NCBI GenBank assembly: GCA_020205615.1
Contig: CM035169.1
Span: 16,437,258-16,501,257 of the forward strand
Length of the DNA stretch: 64,000 bases
Direction: 5' to 3'
From: Panax quinquefolius
Lineage: Eukaryota > Streptophyta > Magnoliopsida > Apiales > Araliaceae
Shown: piece by piece, positions 1 to 10,869 of the stretch
Layout of the letters: every line of letters begins with the position of its first letter
Numbering within the stretch: the stretch's first letter is position 1
Made by a program: the position numbers and the translations under genes
Notes under the pieces: model-generated
Told to the model about the DNA's origin: nothing
Databases searched by the model: none
The model's input: only the letters and a program-made list of their open reading frames with translations

Positions 1-44
1 TTTAAATTTTTTTATCAAATTTGGACTTTTTTTCATGTGGGAGT

Positions 45-125
45 TCTATTCATGAAGTTATTTATTCATGAGTTACTATTCACGAGTTCTTATTCGAGTT
101 CTTATTCACGAGTACTATTCACGAA
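45..125 (+). repeat. About 15-bp minisatellite (TTCACGAGTTACTA type)
   Basis: Degenerate tandem copies of a short unit resembling TATTCACGAGTTAC occur here. The same minisatellite is found at the equivalent place in every A and D LTR, for example 21225-21300, 31857-31950, 46380-46540, 56700-56905 and 62110-62310. Confidence 0.8.
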
Positions 126-465
126 GCGTGATGATGTTTTTTGTGAAATTTTTATCTTTTGGTGTTGGAGATTCTTATTTACATTACTACGGCCTTATTC
201 ACGTATATTACTTATTCATAAATCGACATTATTCACGGAAAAATTAAGTTTTCTTCTCTGTGTCCAAGATTGTCTGTTATGATTCCTATCTTTGATTGGA
301 TCTATGTTTTGATAATTCTTGAATTTTACTCCACTCTGATTATTTATGAAGTATTTTTGAACTTGGGTTGTTTAAAGTACGAATCCTTAATATTTGTTCT
401 TTTGTTTCACTGGATTCATTTTCTTTAAAATATTTTGCATCATCTCTCTAAATGATGATATAGCG

Positions 466-697
466 AATATCTTTGGTCTGTAGTGCAAAGATGAATGATT
501 TCTGATGAATATCTTTGGCTCGTAGTGCAAAGATGACCTGTTGTTGAATATCTTTAGCATGTAGTGCAAAGATGACTTGTTGATGAATATCTTTGGCCTG
601 TAGTGCAAAGATGACTTGTTGATGAATATCTTTGGCTTATAGTGCAAAGATGACTTGTTGATGAATATCTTTGGCCTGTAGTGCAAAGATGAATTTA
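466..697 (+). repeat. 39-bp minisatellite of hairpin units
   Basis: About six head-to-tail units of 39 bp, each containing ATCTTTGG, a loop like CCTGTAGTG, then CAAAGAT. The ends ATCTTTG and CAAAGAT are exact inverted complements, so each unit can form a small hairpin. The period is a multiple of three, so long meaningless open frames run through the array on the opposite strand (repeat SSLHYRPKIFINK). Confidence 0.9.
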
Positions 698-1803
698 TTA
701 GTAGGATTATGAACATGAACTGTGATTTGCTATAACCATGATCTTTGATGTTTCAGGTGATGAAAATTAACTTTGTCCTGGATGAGGAAAGAAATTTAGA
801 ACTACAATTACGATTATGAGTTATACATGTGATTGTGGGCAGGAATTGTTGATTGATGTTACAGGGATAAAACATTGTTGGTGGACTTTAAACATGGAGA
901 AAATAATAGATTTTATAGTCTATTTGACTCTTCTAATGGATTGCTCGTTCCGCTGCAACTATGGTTGAAAAGTTTTATCATCTACCATATGTTCTAAATC
1001 TCTGATTTATTACTGATGAAGATTATTGATAATTTATTTATCTTTAGTCATGATATTCTTTACTGAGCTAGTTGTGCTCACCCTTTTGCTTCACAATTCC
1101 TTTAGGGTAATAAAAGTGTATTTGGGTCGGCGAGGAATATGAGGGAATAGAGCGGTGGTCATCATTTAGTAGTTATATTTGGTGAATCAACTATGGTGGC
1201 GAACCCAGCGTTGGAAGGTTGTTTTGCCTTTATCATACAAGATGTCTAATGACATACCACCTCGTGTCATCATAAGGCGAGGGGTTGTGCTCATCCACTT
1301 CTTTGAGTATATTTACAAGCACTACTATATAATCTTGGTGTTTATTTGGAGTATAATACCCGATTAGAGCGAGTGGAGATAATGATATGTCGATAGAAGA
1401 CTCACCATTGGGAAGAATATGATAGTAATCTTCTCGTTTTTTTCTTTGGGGTCTATTAGATTGACCGAGGATAATTACGTGGCCATATGATATCTATCAT
1501 AACCTAGAAGCATGGCCTCCCATGTACTGAAGGTTTCCTTAAAGCACTTCCCAAAGATTTTAATTTCTAAAAGCAGGTTTTTGACTATACCTTTATGTAA
1601 GATGTCATGGTGATATCTTTGTCCCAAGTTGGTGTCAAGAGTCGCGGTTGATATATATATTTGTATCAAAACTCACAACCATGAGTTGTTGTATTTTTGC
1701 ACGACAATTGTTGTAATAAAGTTGTAGTTGTTTTTACGTACCATGTATTTGGCGACTCGAGAATGGGTTGGATGGAATGGACCTATTTTGGGGTTGTCAC
1801 ATT

Positions 1804-1820
1804 TGGTATCGAGCTTAGGG
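1804..1820 (+). other. Primer binding site (initiator tRNA-Met type)
   Basis: TGGTATCGAGCTTAGGG lies 2 bases after the LTR end. The usual plant Ty3/gypsy PBS is TGGTATCAGAGC. The difference is at a CAG trinucleotide, the context in which most copies of this sequence are altered. Confidence 0.8.
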
Positions 1821-1981
1821 ATATGGTCTCTGGCGGAGATCGGGAATATAACTAGGAGGGAGATGAGTAAATCCTTGTTAGTGTGTCTACTAAGCTTATT
1901 TGTTGGTCGGTCATAATATCGAGATATTATGTGATATGTTAATTTGTTCAATTGACCCTTGTTTTGAAATTGTATTCTAGA

Positions 1982-2092
1982 ATGATATCTGAAATACAGG
2001 AGATGAGCAATGGAGAAATCATGATGACAGGGAAGATGGAATCTGAAATGAAAGCAAGGTATTCTCAACTATTTGAAATACCAGGTACGTAA
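1982..2092 (+). CDS. Short ORF, remnant of pol C-terminus
   Basis: The ORF has 36 codons plus TAA, starting at ATG 1982. Its end, EMKARYSQLFEIPGT, corresponds to the tail that follows the chromodomain-like region in the pol genes of elements C and D. In array copy 3 the corresponding frame still shows RWRNHDDRG before EMKTRYSQLFE, equivalent to the KVLWRNHDVEEMTG motif of element C. The gag leader therefore appears joined to the end of pol by one large internal deletion. It is probably not functional as a protein. The ORF is intact here but shifted in array copy 2. Confidence 0.6.
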   Translation: MISEIQEMSNGEIMMTGKMESEMKARYSQLFEIPGT

Positions 2093-2110
2093 ATTTCGGG
2101 GACGAAATTT

Positions 2111-2126
2111 CATAAGGAAGGGAGAT
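2111..2126 (+). other. Polypurine tract
   Basis: CATAAGGAAGGGAGAT lies directly before the LTR start TGTAAGACCCC, the normal position of the plus-strand primer. It follows the sequence ATTTCGGGGACGAAATT, which is common at this place in plant Ty3/gypsy elements. Confidence 0.85.
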
Positions 2127-3198
2127 TGTAAGACCCCGAATTTTATGAAATAAAAGTATTCCATTTTTCTTATAATTACTATTCGATAAATGGTTAAATT
2201 GATAAAAGTTTAAAGTTAAGGGTGATATATGAATTTTTTTTCAAAATAAGCAAGTGGTTATAAAATACTCATTGTTGTGGGGAATATTCGTTTGGTCGTG
2301 GAATATTCTTTACGTCGGGGAATATTAAATGCGATGGTATGCAACCATTTGTGGGCCCATAATGAGAATAAGCTGTAGGATGAAGAAAAAAGCGACAAAA
2401 AGGAGTTTTTTATAAATAACTGGCGTAGTTATTCACAGATTTATCTTGTTGGAATACGGTGGGTTTAAAACATAATGTCTGGCGTTGTTGCACGCGATAG
2501 CTTTGCGGTATTGCACCAATTATTGATTCTTACGTGAAGGCACTACTCGATAATTATTACGGTAATTCTTTATTAAGTATTTTATTGATTGATAATTCTT
2601 TGCGTTGATATTTTATATTATTGTTGTTTTAATAATTGTCCTTTCTACGGTATTTTCCATTATCGAAGCAATAATTCATATTATCTGAATAATATTATTA
2701 GATAATATTATTGGCAATGTCTAAAAGTTACATCTAAGGTGAGGTTTGGTCACCTAATTGCGCGCCAAAGAGGAGAAATTCTTATTGGAAAGCCCTCTTT
2801 ACAGGAAGCTATGCAGTTGTTATTATTGTGATTACATAATATTATTTGTGAATAATTAATTATTGATTTATATGATAAGGAAAATATTCATTTTATGTTG
2901 ATATAGATGGAGAAATTTTTTAAAGTGACAATTGTTGAAAATTGATATTTTATCTTTTACGATAAAATAATATTTTATTATATTATTATAATATAATAAT
3001 GATGATATTTTACAATGAATGTGGGATATATGAGTATATGATGAGGAAGAGTATTTTTTGTTGCAAAAGTTGTTTTAAAACATGTTAAACATGTTGGTGG
3101 ACCCATTTCTTGATTGAAATTTGATTATAGCTTTGTAAAATCGTCCAGTATGTGGATTTGGTCGATTTACATTTGGAATTTGGAAAAACTTTCTTCCG
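2127..3198 (+). mobile_element. A-type LTR, 5' part only (3' LTR of mini-element)
   Basis: The LTR starts TGTAAGACCCCGAATTTTATG and runs about 1.07 kb, matching the reverse complement of the right ends of the array LTRs (for example 30950-31989). It stops near 3198, before its TATA box, where a B-type LTR on the opposite strand begins. It is truncated, so its TSD cannot be checked. Confidence 0.85.
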
Positions 3199-4374
3199 GA
3201 TACATAGTATGAGAATTCAAATACAACTTAGGTATACATCACCCATCTTGAGTCGCCGGATACACATGATCTGTAATTCAAATAAAACTTAATAATACAA
3301 GCGTCGTATCTGATACGACAAAACATAAAGCGTGAGTTTGAATACAAATATTGTCTACTAGAGAGTATAAAAACTCAAAAGAAGTCCTCATTACAATTAT
3401 TATCACACTATTTCACAGAATAGTGAGGACTTCTACTGCAAACATTTAGGACCATCACTCTGTTCCCCGACTTGTCCCAGCTACGTTCTCATTCCTGAAG
3501 AGAACAGTAAAAGAAAGGTGAGCTCAACTAGCCCAGTACAAAATATTATGACTAAGATAATGCAGAATAATTTATCGTTAGCCATCAACAATGTTAAACT
3601 GATAAAATATAATAACTATCAAGTTTAACTACAGCGGAACAAGCAATCCATTAGAAGAGTTAAGTAGAGAATAAAATCTACTATCTTCTATGATTTAAAA
3701 GGTTTTTCAACATTTTTATCGCTGGAACTCAGCTTAATAAATAATCCACATCATCGAATCACCCCTGCACTACGACCAAGGATATTCTTTAGTATCACGA
3801 CCACGAATTATCTATGCACTACGGCTAAAGATAATCATGTTTTCATCAATGGTCCTGATCATGCCATAAAATAATTCATCTTTGCACTACGACCAAAGAG
3901 AATCTATAGCCATAATCATACCAAAAACTGTCCATCAATACACTACGGGCCAATGAGGAATTTTTCCACATCATTTGTAACATTACGGTTATGATTATAC
4001 CGAATAATCTCTGGTCATAATCATACCAAGTCCATCTATGCACTACAGGCCACATACAGATGACTTTCAACATAATTTAAGCATGGGGACGATGACAATG
4101 ATATAAGAATTCAATAAAACAAGTTCAAGAATTAATTTATCCAGGAACTAATAACGTCCACATTGTTAACATGATACTGCTTTGTAGAGTAAAATTCAAG
4201 AATGCTCGGAAGAATATTTCCATGAAAAGATCTTTGGATGAAGCGCTTGAATATCAAGGATATTCCACTAATTTCATGGAGTATAGAAGTTAAAGTTTTA
4301 ACCAACTGAGTATAATAAAGAATGGAATAACAAAAGAAATCACCATGCATACGATAGACCACACATGCAGGTTA

Positions 4375-4580
4375 TTCCAACAGAATAATAAATAACGGAA
4401 CCGGTCCCGCGTAAAAGCGAGCAGAGCGGGATATTACAGCGAATAATAAATCTGGAACCATGTCAGTAGTAAAACGCCATGCAGACGGGATATTCGAGCG
4501 AATAATAAATAATGGAACCGGTCCCGGTAAAAGCATGTGACGAGGATATTCCGGCTGCGAATAATAAATAATGGTATAAC
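4375..4580 (-). repeat. About 62-bp minisatellite of B/C LTRs
   Basis: Three imperfect copies of a unit containing GAATAATAAATAA, then GGAACCGGTCC, then a GGATATTC or GGATGTTCC box. The same repeat recurs at 15642-15895, 23190-23300, 26330-26470 and, on the other strand, 59095-59290. Confidence 0.75.
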
Positions 4581-5679
4581 AAAAGTTCTCTTCATGAATA
4601 AGAAAGAAAGAATACTGTAACGACCCCAAAATAGGTCCATTCCATCCAACCCATTCTGAGTCGCCAAATATATGGTACGGAAAATAACTACAACTTTATT
4701 ACAATAATTGTCGTGAAAAATACAACAACACATATCTTTATGAGTTTGGATACAAATATATACCAAGCAGAAGACGTCACAATGACACCTTACATAAAGG
4801 TATAGTCAAAAACTATTTTAGAAATTAGAATCTTTGGGAAGTGCTCAAGAAAACCTTCATACATGGGAGGCCATGCTTTTAGGTTATGGTAGATATCATA
4901 TGGCCACAGAATTATCCTTGGTTGACCCAATAAACCCCAAAGAAAAACGAGAAGATTACTATCATATTCTTCCCAATGGTGAGTCTTCTCTTGACATATC
5001 ATTATCTCCACTTGTCTCTAATTGGGTATTATACTCCAAACAAACACCAAGATTATATAGGTAGTGCTTGTAAATATACTCAGCAAGTGGATGAGCACAA
5101 CCATGTCTTATGATGACACGAGGTTGTATGTCATTAGACATCTTGTATGATAGTGGCAAAACACCCTTCTAAGTTAAATTCACCTCACCCTCAACATCTA
5201 TAGACCACCATTCTATTCCTCGCTATCTCCCGCTTTCGACCCGACTACACTTTTATTACACGAAAGGAATTGTGAAACAAAAGGGTGAACCACAACTAGC
5301 TCGATAAAAAGAATATTATGACTAAAGATAAATAAATTATCAATAGTCTTCATCGAATAAATCGAGAGATTTAGAACATATGGTAGATGATAAAACTTTT
5401 CAACCATAGTTTGCGTGGAATGAAGCGATCCATTAGAAGAGTCGAATAGACTATAAAGTCTATTGTCTTCTCCACGTTAAAAGTCCACCAACAATGTTTT
5501 ATCCCTGTAACATCAATCAACAGTTCCTTTCCACAATCATATGAATAACTTATAATCATAATTGTGATTCTAAATTCCTCTTCTCATCCAGGACGAAGAT
5601 AATTTTTATCACCTGTCTTTACGAAACATCAAATATCATGGTTATACCAAATCACGTTCACATTCATAATCATACTTAA

Positions 5680-5960
5680 TAAATTCATCTTTGCACCACG
5701 GGCCAAAGATATTCATCAACAGTTCATCTTTACATTACATGCTAAAGATATTCAACAACAGGTCATCTTTGCATTACAAGCCAAAGATCTTCATCAATAA
5801 TTCATCTTTGCACTACATGCTAAAGATATTCAACAATAGGTCATCTTTGCATTACGAGCAAAAGATATTCATCGATAATTCATCTTTTGCACTACTGTGC
5901 CTAAGATATTCATCAACAAGTCATCTTTGCACAACGAGCCAAAGATATTCATATATCAAA
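5680..5960 (-). repeat. 39-bp hairpin minisatellite in solo LTR
   Basis: About seven units read on + as CATCTTTGCACTAC, a two- to four-base variable part, then GCCAAAGATATTCATCAA. It is in the same position as in the array LTRs. The variable part is at the CAG/CTG trinucleotide. Confidence 0.9.
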
Positions 5961-7318
5961 GAAATACATAATCATTTGGAAGTTATATAACAATAATTAT
6001 AACCGTGTTGATCAATTCACCTTTGCACTTAAGCTAAAAATATTCAATTATAAATTTCAATGGTCATGATCATACCGATCAACAATTCAACTTTTGCACT
6101 TCTTGGCCAAAGAGAACCTATAGTAACGATCATACCAATAATCTACCCATCTTTACACTCAAGTCAAAAAGAGAAATATCATCATTAGGGTTATAAGAAT
6201 GTTATATAAAAATAATATAATCAAAACATGGTTTTAATTTCAAGAGTAAGATTCATAAATCAACGATAATTTGGTGGAGAAGAAACCAATTTGTCATGAA
6301 TAGTACCCGGTATTAAATACATAGTCCGTATATCGATGCGTAGTAACCGATACGAAAAGATAAAGTTTCATAATAAAATTCATATCCATATTTATAACAC
6401 CTTAATCCAAATGTTATAAATCACTTAGAAATCTCATAATCTAATATTATTAATATTATAATAATATTTTAATCATTTCTTAAACTTATAAACAATTTAA
6501 TTAAATTGTTTACACTTTACTAATTAATGCATTTAATCATCATAAAATGCCAAACTCATAAAATTTCATCACCAATAACCAAAACCCTCATCAAAAATCT
6601 GCATATACCTCATATATGATTCTCAAACCATAAAATCATATTTTCTAATTTTCTTACTTCACATAACATATTTAATTCATTTACTAATAACTAGAATATT
6701 TTCATGAAAATATCAAATCAGTTCCAAAAATATTTTTTCTGGGATTTAGCATAAAATAGTCCCATATTGAACATATATTTTTCTCGAAATTTTAAAAATT
6801 CATTTACTATTTTTCAAATGGCCAAAACCACCGAATATTTAAACATTTATCATAAATTGTACTTTTGTCCAAAAATTCTGAAATTAATACGGTATACTGA
6901 TATTATATAGATGTACTCCCAATAAAAATTTCATCAATTTTGGAGTTAACTACAAGGAGTTATAAATAGTTACTTTTAAAATAGTCTTTTCTCATAAAAT
7001 CCATAACTCCTAATCTATACATCCAAAAATCGCCATTTTTGGACACAATATATAAAACTCATCAAATTATCATTTCAAATTTTTCCAGAATTTTTGAAGG
7101 TTCAGAAAAATTTTGAAACTAAAAACATAATAACCCTTAAAATCCTTACTATCCACTTACCTCAAAAAAGCGAACTTCTAATTAGAATAATTATTTGAAC
7201 GAACTTGCATAGTATAGAAACACTCAAAGTATACTCAAAATACTCACAAGAATACACTCGATAATATAGAGAGAAAACTTTGATTTACGGTGTGATTTTC
7301 AATTCTAATCCTAAGCAC

Positions 7319-7328
7319 CTATTTATAG
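7319..7328 (-). promoter_or_regulatory. LTR TATA box
   Basis: CTATTTATAG on + is CTATAAATAG on the coding strand. It lies about 1.36 kb inside the 5' end of the LTR, and a donor-like GAGGTAAGTGG follows about 160 bp downstream. Confidence 0.7.
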
Positions 7329-8452
7329 GAAATTGCTTAGAACACCAAAGTTAGAAAATTGAATATAATAATAATATTATTATCAAATTTCAAGCCCACC
7401 TCTAGACATTTGAAATCAGATGATTTTGCAAATGTTTAATGAGGCCACAAAATATAAAAAACGTTTTTATTAATAAAATAAATAAAACTTCCAAAAATCA
7501 ATTATTTGAACTTGAACTTCAATAATTCATAATAAATAGCCCTTTTATCGGAAAATTGAATCTCGCGAGTTTTTTTATAGAAAATTCAATTCTCTACTAC
7601 TTTTCGGAAGAAAGTTTTTCCAAATTCCAAACAAAATTGACCGAAATCCACAAAGCAGACGATTTTACAATTTATAATCAAATTTGATCAAGAAATGGGG
7701 TCCGCAAACACATAAAACATGTTTTAAATATTTTTGGTAATAAAAATACTTCTCCTCCATATATACTCATATATCCCACATTCATCGTAAAAATATCATC
7801 ATTAATATATTATTAAAATAATATATTTAAATAAATTATTTTATCGAGAAAAAGATAAAATATTAATTTTTTAACAATTGTCACTTTAAAATTTTCTCCA
7901 TCTATAACCACATAAAATAAATATTTTCTCATCATAAAAATTAATAATTAATTATTCACAAATAATATTACATAATCACAATATTGACAACCAGCGGCGG
8001 TTCAGGGAAGAGGGCTTTCGATAAAATTTCTCTTCTTGGCGTATGATTAGGTGACCAAACCTCTCCTTAGAACGAACTTTCTAGACATTGCCAATAATGT
8101 TATCCAATAATATTATTAGGATAATATGAATTATTGCTCAGATAATGGAAAATCTTTGTGTAGTGACAATTATTGAAACAACAATAATATAAAATATCAA
8201 CGTAGCAATTATTGAATCGATAAAATATAATATTGAATAATTATACGTAACAATTATTGAGTAGTGCTTTCTTACGTAAGAATCAATAATTCAAAAATCA
8301 TGCGCAATCTGGTGTTCTCTTTGTGCAACAACGCGTATTACTTTACTTTTACCCAAGGGTATTCAACAATGATGTTAGCAGTAACAATTCTGTTATTATT
8401 TATAAAAACTCCCTTTTGTCGTTTTTCTTCATCAAGACACGGTTATTACATT

Positions 8453-8940
8453 ATGGGGCCCTAAATGGTTAGCGTGAGTAAATGCGAATATTCACAAGCG
8501 GAAAGAATATTCCACGACGAAACGAATATTCCCCGACAATAATGAGTAATTTATAACCACTTGCTTATTTTGAAAAAATTATATATATCACCCTTAACTT
8601 TAACTTTTATCAATTTAACCATTTACTGAATAGTAATTATAAGAAAAATTGAATACTTTTATTTCATAAAATTCGGGGCCTTACAAATACCCCTTACGAG
8701 TACAACAAATAATGTAAGACCCCGAATTTTATAAAAGTATTCAATTTTTCTTATAATTACTATTCAGTAAATAGTTAAATTGATAGAAGGTTAAGGTTAA
8801 GGGTGATATATGAATTTTTTCAAAATACACAAGTGGTTATAAAATATTCATTGTGGTCGGAGAATATTCGTTTGGTCGTGGAATATTCTTTCGTCGAGAA
8901 TATTCGTATTTACTCTGACAAACCATCATGGGGCCCTATA
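8453..8940. repeat. Inverted repeat, about 230-bp arms
   Basis: The start of the solo A LTR (8453-8685, minus) and the A LTR fragment (8713-8940, plus) are near-complementary. They are separated by 27 bp of B-LTR sequence, and both distal ends show GGGGCCCTA. The structure could form a long hairpin in DNA or RNA. Confidence 0.85.
8713..8940 (+). mobile_element. A-type LTR, first 228 bp only
   Basis: It begins TGTAAGACCCCGAATTTTAT and matches the first 230 bp of other A LTRs. It ends near GGGGCCCTATAAT, where the truncated C LTR on the opposite strand begins. It is probably an insertion that later lost its remainder together with the left part of element C. Confidence 0.8.
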
Positions 8941-9551
8941 ATCTAACAAGGTAGTAATCCAGATCTTTGGGTATTCCAACAGAATATTAAAAAATAGAAT
9001 AATAGAAGTTCTCTTCATGAATACAAAAGAAATAATACCCCTTACCGTAAAAAAAAACTGAATATAAGAGTAGGAAAGTAGCAGAATACTTTTCTATAGT
9101 TTCTTTATAATTTCTCTCTCTAGAGTTTGGTGAATTCGTAAGAAATAATGAAGGAATGAGCTTTATTTATGAAGAATGGATACGTATAAGTAACTAATCC
9201 ATGAACGGTCCAGATTGATTTACTTTTAATCGGATGGTCCATAAAATATTCTAATAAAACAAAACTTATTATAATATACATATCCTGCATCACACGGCAT
9301 CACCCGTGTGATGCTTTTTCCTTCTCCCACTAAAATATCTCCTGGCACCATTATTTCCACTCCCACAAAATTGACAACTTTCATTATAATATATCTACTC
9401 CCTCCACCACACGTAACTTACATCCACCAAAATCCAAAACCTACACCAAAGCTTACACCACCCACCCCACTCATAATTTTATATAAATATATATATATAT
9501 ATATATATACATATATATATACTGACATTTATAAAAATATATATAATAACT

Positions 9552-9582
<31 letters not shown>

Positions 9583-10357
9583 TAAAACAAAATTGAGATA
9601 ACTTTCTACCGACAATTTTGAAAAATGGGTAAGTGGGGGTCCAAATAATAAACAAAATTTATAACAATTACTTCATAAAACTCTCAATATTTTTAACAAT
9701 ATTTATCATCATTATTATAATTCACAATATTAATCGAATAGGTCGTTCCCAGGAAAGAGGGGGCTTTCCAATAAGGATTTCTCCCTATTGGCGCATGATT
9801 AGGTGATTGACCCTCTCCTCTGTGAACTTCTAGACATCCTTAATATTGCAAATAATAATATTAATAACCTTATCGCCTCAATTATTGATTTAATAATATA
9901 TAAATATTGACAATAATTGAATCAAATAATGTGAGATCTTATCGTTAATTCTTTGTAACAATAATTGAACAAAAGCGAGTGACTTCTCACGTAAGCATCG
10001 ATAATCAATCTGGTGTCTTCTTTTGTGTGCGACTCTGGCGTATTCTTGTACTTTTAACAAGGGTGTTTCAACAGTTAACAGTAAAACTTCATAGTTATTT
10101 TCATAAATTATTTTTTATCGTTTTCTCAATCCGACAATAATTCTATTGTAGGGTCCACGATGATTGTCTTAGTTATGCGAATATTCCTGTTAAAAGCGAA
10201 TATTCCCCAACAATTCGAATATTATATAACAACTTGCGTACTTTTGCAAAATTTATAAATATTACCCACAATTATAACATTATATTAAATTTATTCCATA
10301 ATATTCAAAATGATAATTATAGAAAATTCATCTTTATTCAAAAGTTGGGGTCTTACA
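8941..10357 (-). mobile_element. C-type LTR, left end deleted (3' LTR of element C)
   Basis: It matches 26490-27907 of the complete C LTR and ends GTTGGGGTCTTACA directly before the polypurine tract of element C. About 1.25 kb at the left is missing, so the outer TSD is lost. It contains a donor-like GGTAAGGGGTAT (complement of about 9040-9052), a promoter region and a TA microsatellite. Confidence 0.85.
9482..9580. repeat. TA microsatellite
   Basis: Runs of alternating TA are interrupted by CTGACATTTATAAAAATA. The sister LTR has the same tract at 27035-27128 but a different distribution of TA units. Confidence 0.9.
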
Positions 10358-10372
10358 ACCTCCCTTCTTATG
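10358..10372 (-). other. Polypurine tract of element C
   Basis: The reverse complement reads CATAAGAAGGGAGGT just before the LTR start TGTAAGACCCC, the expected place for the plus-strand primer. Confidence 0.8.
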
Positions 10373-10394
10373 AAATTTTCGCCCTCGAAATTAG

Positions 10395-10650
10395 AGTGCA
10401 TTACTAGTATATCGAAGAGGTAAGGATACCTTGACTTCATTTGATTCTAACTCCCGGTCATTTCCTCGACATCGTGGTTTCTCCATAAAACTTTGACTTG
10501 AGGTATAACCTTGCGGCGTAGAATATGTTCCTTCTTATCCAAGATTTGAGCAGGAACCTCTTCATACGTCAAATCTTCCGCTATTTCATCCGGTTCTAAC
10601 TTCGATAATGTGGTTGGATCTTTCACATATTTACGTAACATGGATATGTG
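10395..10650 (-). pseudogene. Pol C-terminus with chromodomain-like region (element C)
   Basis: An open stretch of about 64 residues contains LRKYVKDP, LTYEEVPAQILDKKE and KVLWRNHDVEEMTG. This is the conserved end of plant chromoviral pol, where integrase is followed by a chromodomain-like module thought to guide integration to particular chromatin. After a stop or frameshift near 10447, a further tail (EMK-RYPYLFDI type) can still be read up to the polypurine tract. The same tail is what survives in the mini-elements. Family membership is known from the motifs; targeting is inferred. Confidence 0.8.
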
Positions 10651-10869
10651 AAAATGTTATGAACACGAGACATACTTAGGTAAAAGCGAGTCATAGGCCA
10701 CCGTTCCTACTCGATCGAGGATTAAAAATGGTAGATGAATCGAGGATTGAGCTTTCCTCTCTTTCCAAATCTCGTAACTCCTTTTCATGGAGCAACACGT
10801 AACAACACATGATCTCTATATCGAATTCCACGTCCTTTCGATGAAGATCGGCATAACTCTTTTATCGAT

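Larger units (their letters stand above)
1..1801 (+). mobile_element. Chimeric D/A LTR, 5' truncated by window edge
   Basis: This is the downstream part of a long LTR. It ends in TATTTTGGGGTTGTCACA and is followed at once by a primer binding site, so it is the 5' LTR of a mini-element. Bases 1 to about 505 match the middle of the D-type LTRs (compare 21185-21690 and 62090-62600). From about 530 onward it matches A-type LTRs (reverse complement of 4616-5900 and of the 28175-44997 array). The switch lies inside the shared minisatellite. A 3' splice-site-like sequence, AATTCCTTTAG/GG, lies at 1094-1106. Confidence 0.85.
1802..2126 (+). mobile_element. Mini internal domain of non-autonomous element
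   Basis: Only 325 bp separate the end of the 5' LTR from the start of the 3' LTR. The stretch holds a PBS-like site, a leader of about 150 bp, a short ORF corresponding to the C-terminal end of pol, and a polypurine tract. It closely matches the internal domains of the array (31990-32484, 36321-36820, 40655-41153), except that those have about 155 bp extra beside the PBS. It has no gag, protease, RT or integrase, so the element would have to be mobilised in trans. Confidence 0.88.
4616..8685 (-). mobile_element. Solo A-type LTR with perfect TSD
   Basis: A complete LTR of 4070 bp, running TGTAACGACCCC ... GGGGCCTTACA as written on +. It is flanked by AATAC on both sides (4611-4615 and 8686-8690), a perfect 5-bp TSD. 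No internal domain or second LTR is present, so it is a solo LTR left by LTR-LTR recombination. It carries the 39-bp hairpin array (5680-5960), a TATA box (7319-7328), a donor-like site whose GT is complementary to 7159-7160, and a damaged acceptor-like site near 5260. Confidence 0.93.
3199..8712 (-). mobile_element. B-type LTR fragment, interrupted by a solo A LTR
   Basis: Segments 3199-4615 and 8686-8712 are pieces of one B-type LTR on the minus strand, broken by the solo LTR at 4616-8685. It resembles the LTRs at 14525-17084 and 19418-24564. Its last bases (8691-8712) best match the reverse complement of 58860-58880, so it belongs to the same subtype as the large host LTR on the right. An intact acceptor-like site (reverse complement CTCTTCAG/GAAT) lies at 3495-3497. 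The first 33 bp are partly duplicated. The rest of the LTR beyond 8712 is missing. Confidence 0.8.

Noticed and set aside
387..716. Long antisense open frame with 13-residue repeats (SSLHYRPKIFINK); similar frames at 5691-5990 and 42182-42526
   Set aside because: It is the translation of the 39-bp minisatellite. A period divisible by three keeps frames open without selection, and the frame is not kept between copies.
4790..5159. Conserved open frames near the LTR end (ETHHWEEYDSNLLVF...), also at 28350-28727, 32751-33038 and 36993-37214
   Set aside because: They recur only because the LTR is repeated. Frames and stops differ between copies, and no start or domain is conserved.
5680..5960. 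CRISPR-like regular repeats
   Set aside because: Units are directly tandem with no unique spacers, diverge gradually and lie in plant LTRs.
9308..9601. Similar open frames starting MM-FPSPTKISPGTII in both C LTRs (also 26862-27128)
   Set aside because: They lie in LTR sequence upstream of the promoter and run into the TA microsatellite (IYIYIY). Their similarity only reflects that the two LTRs are copies.
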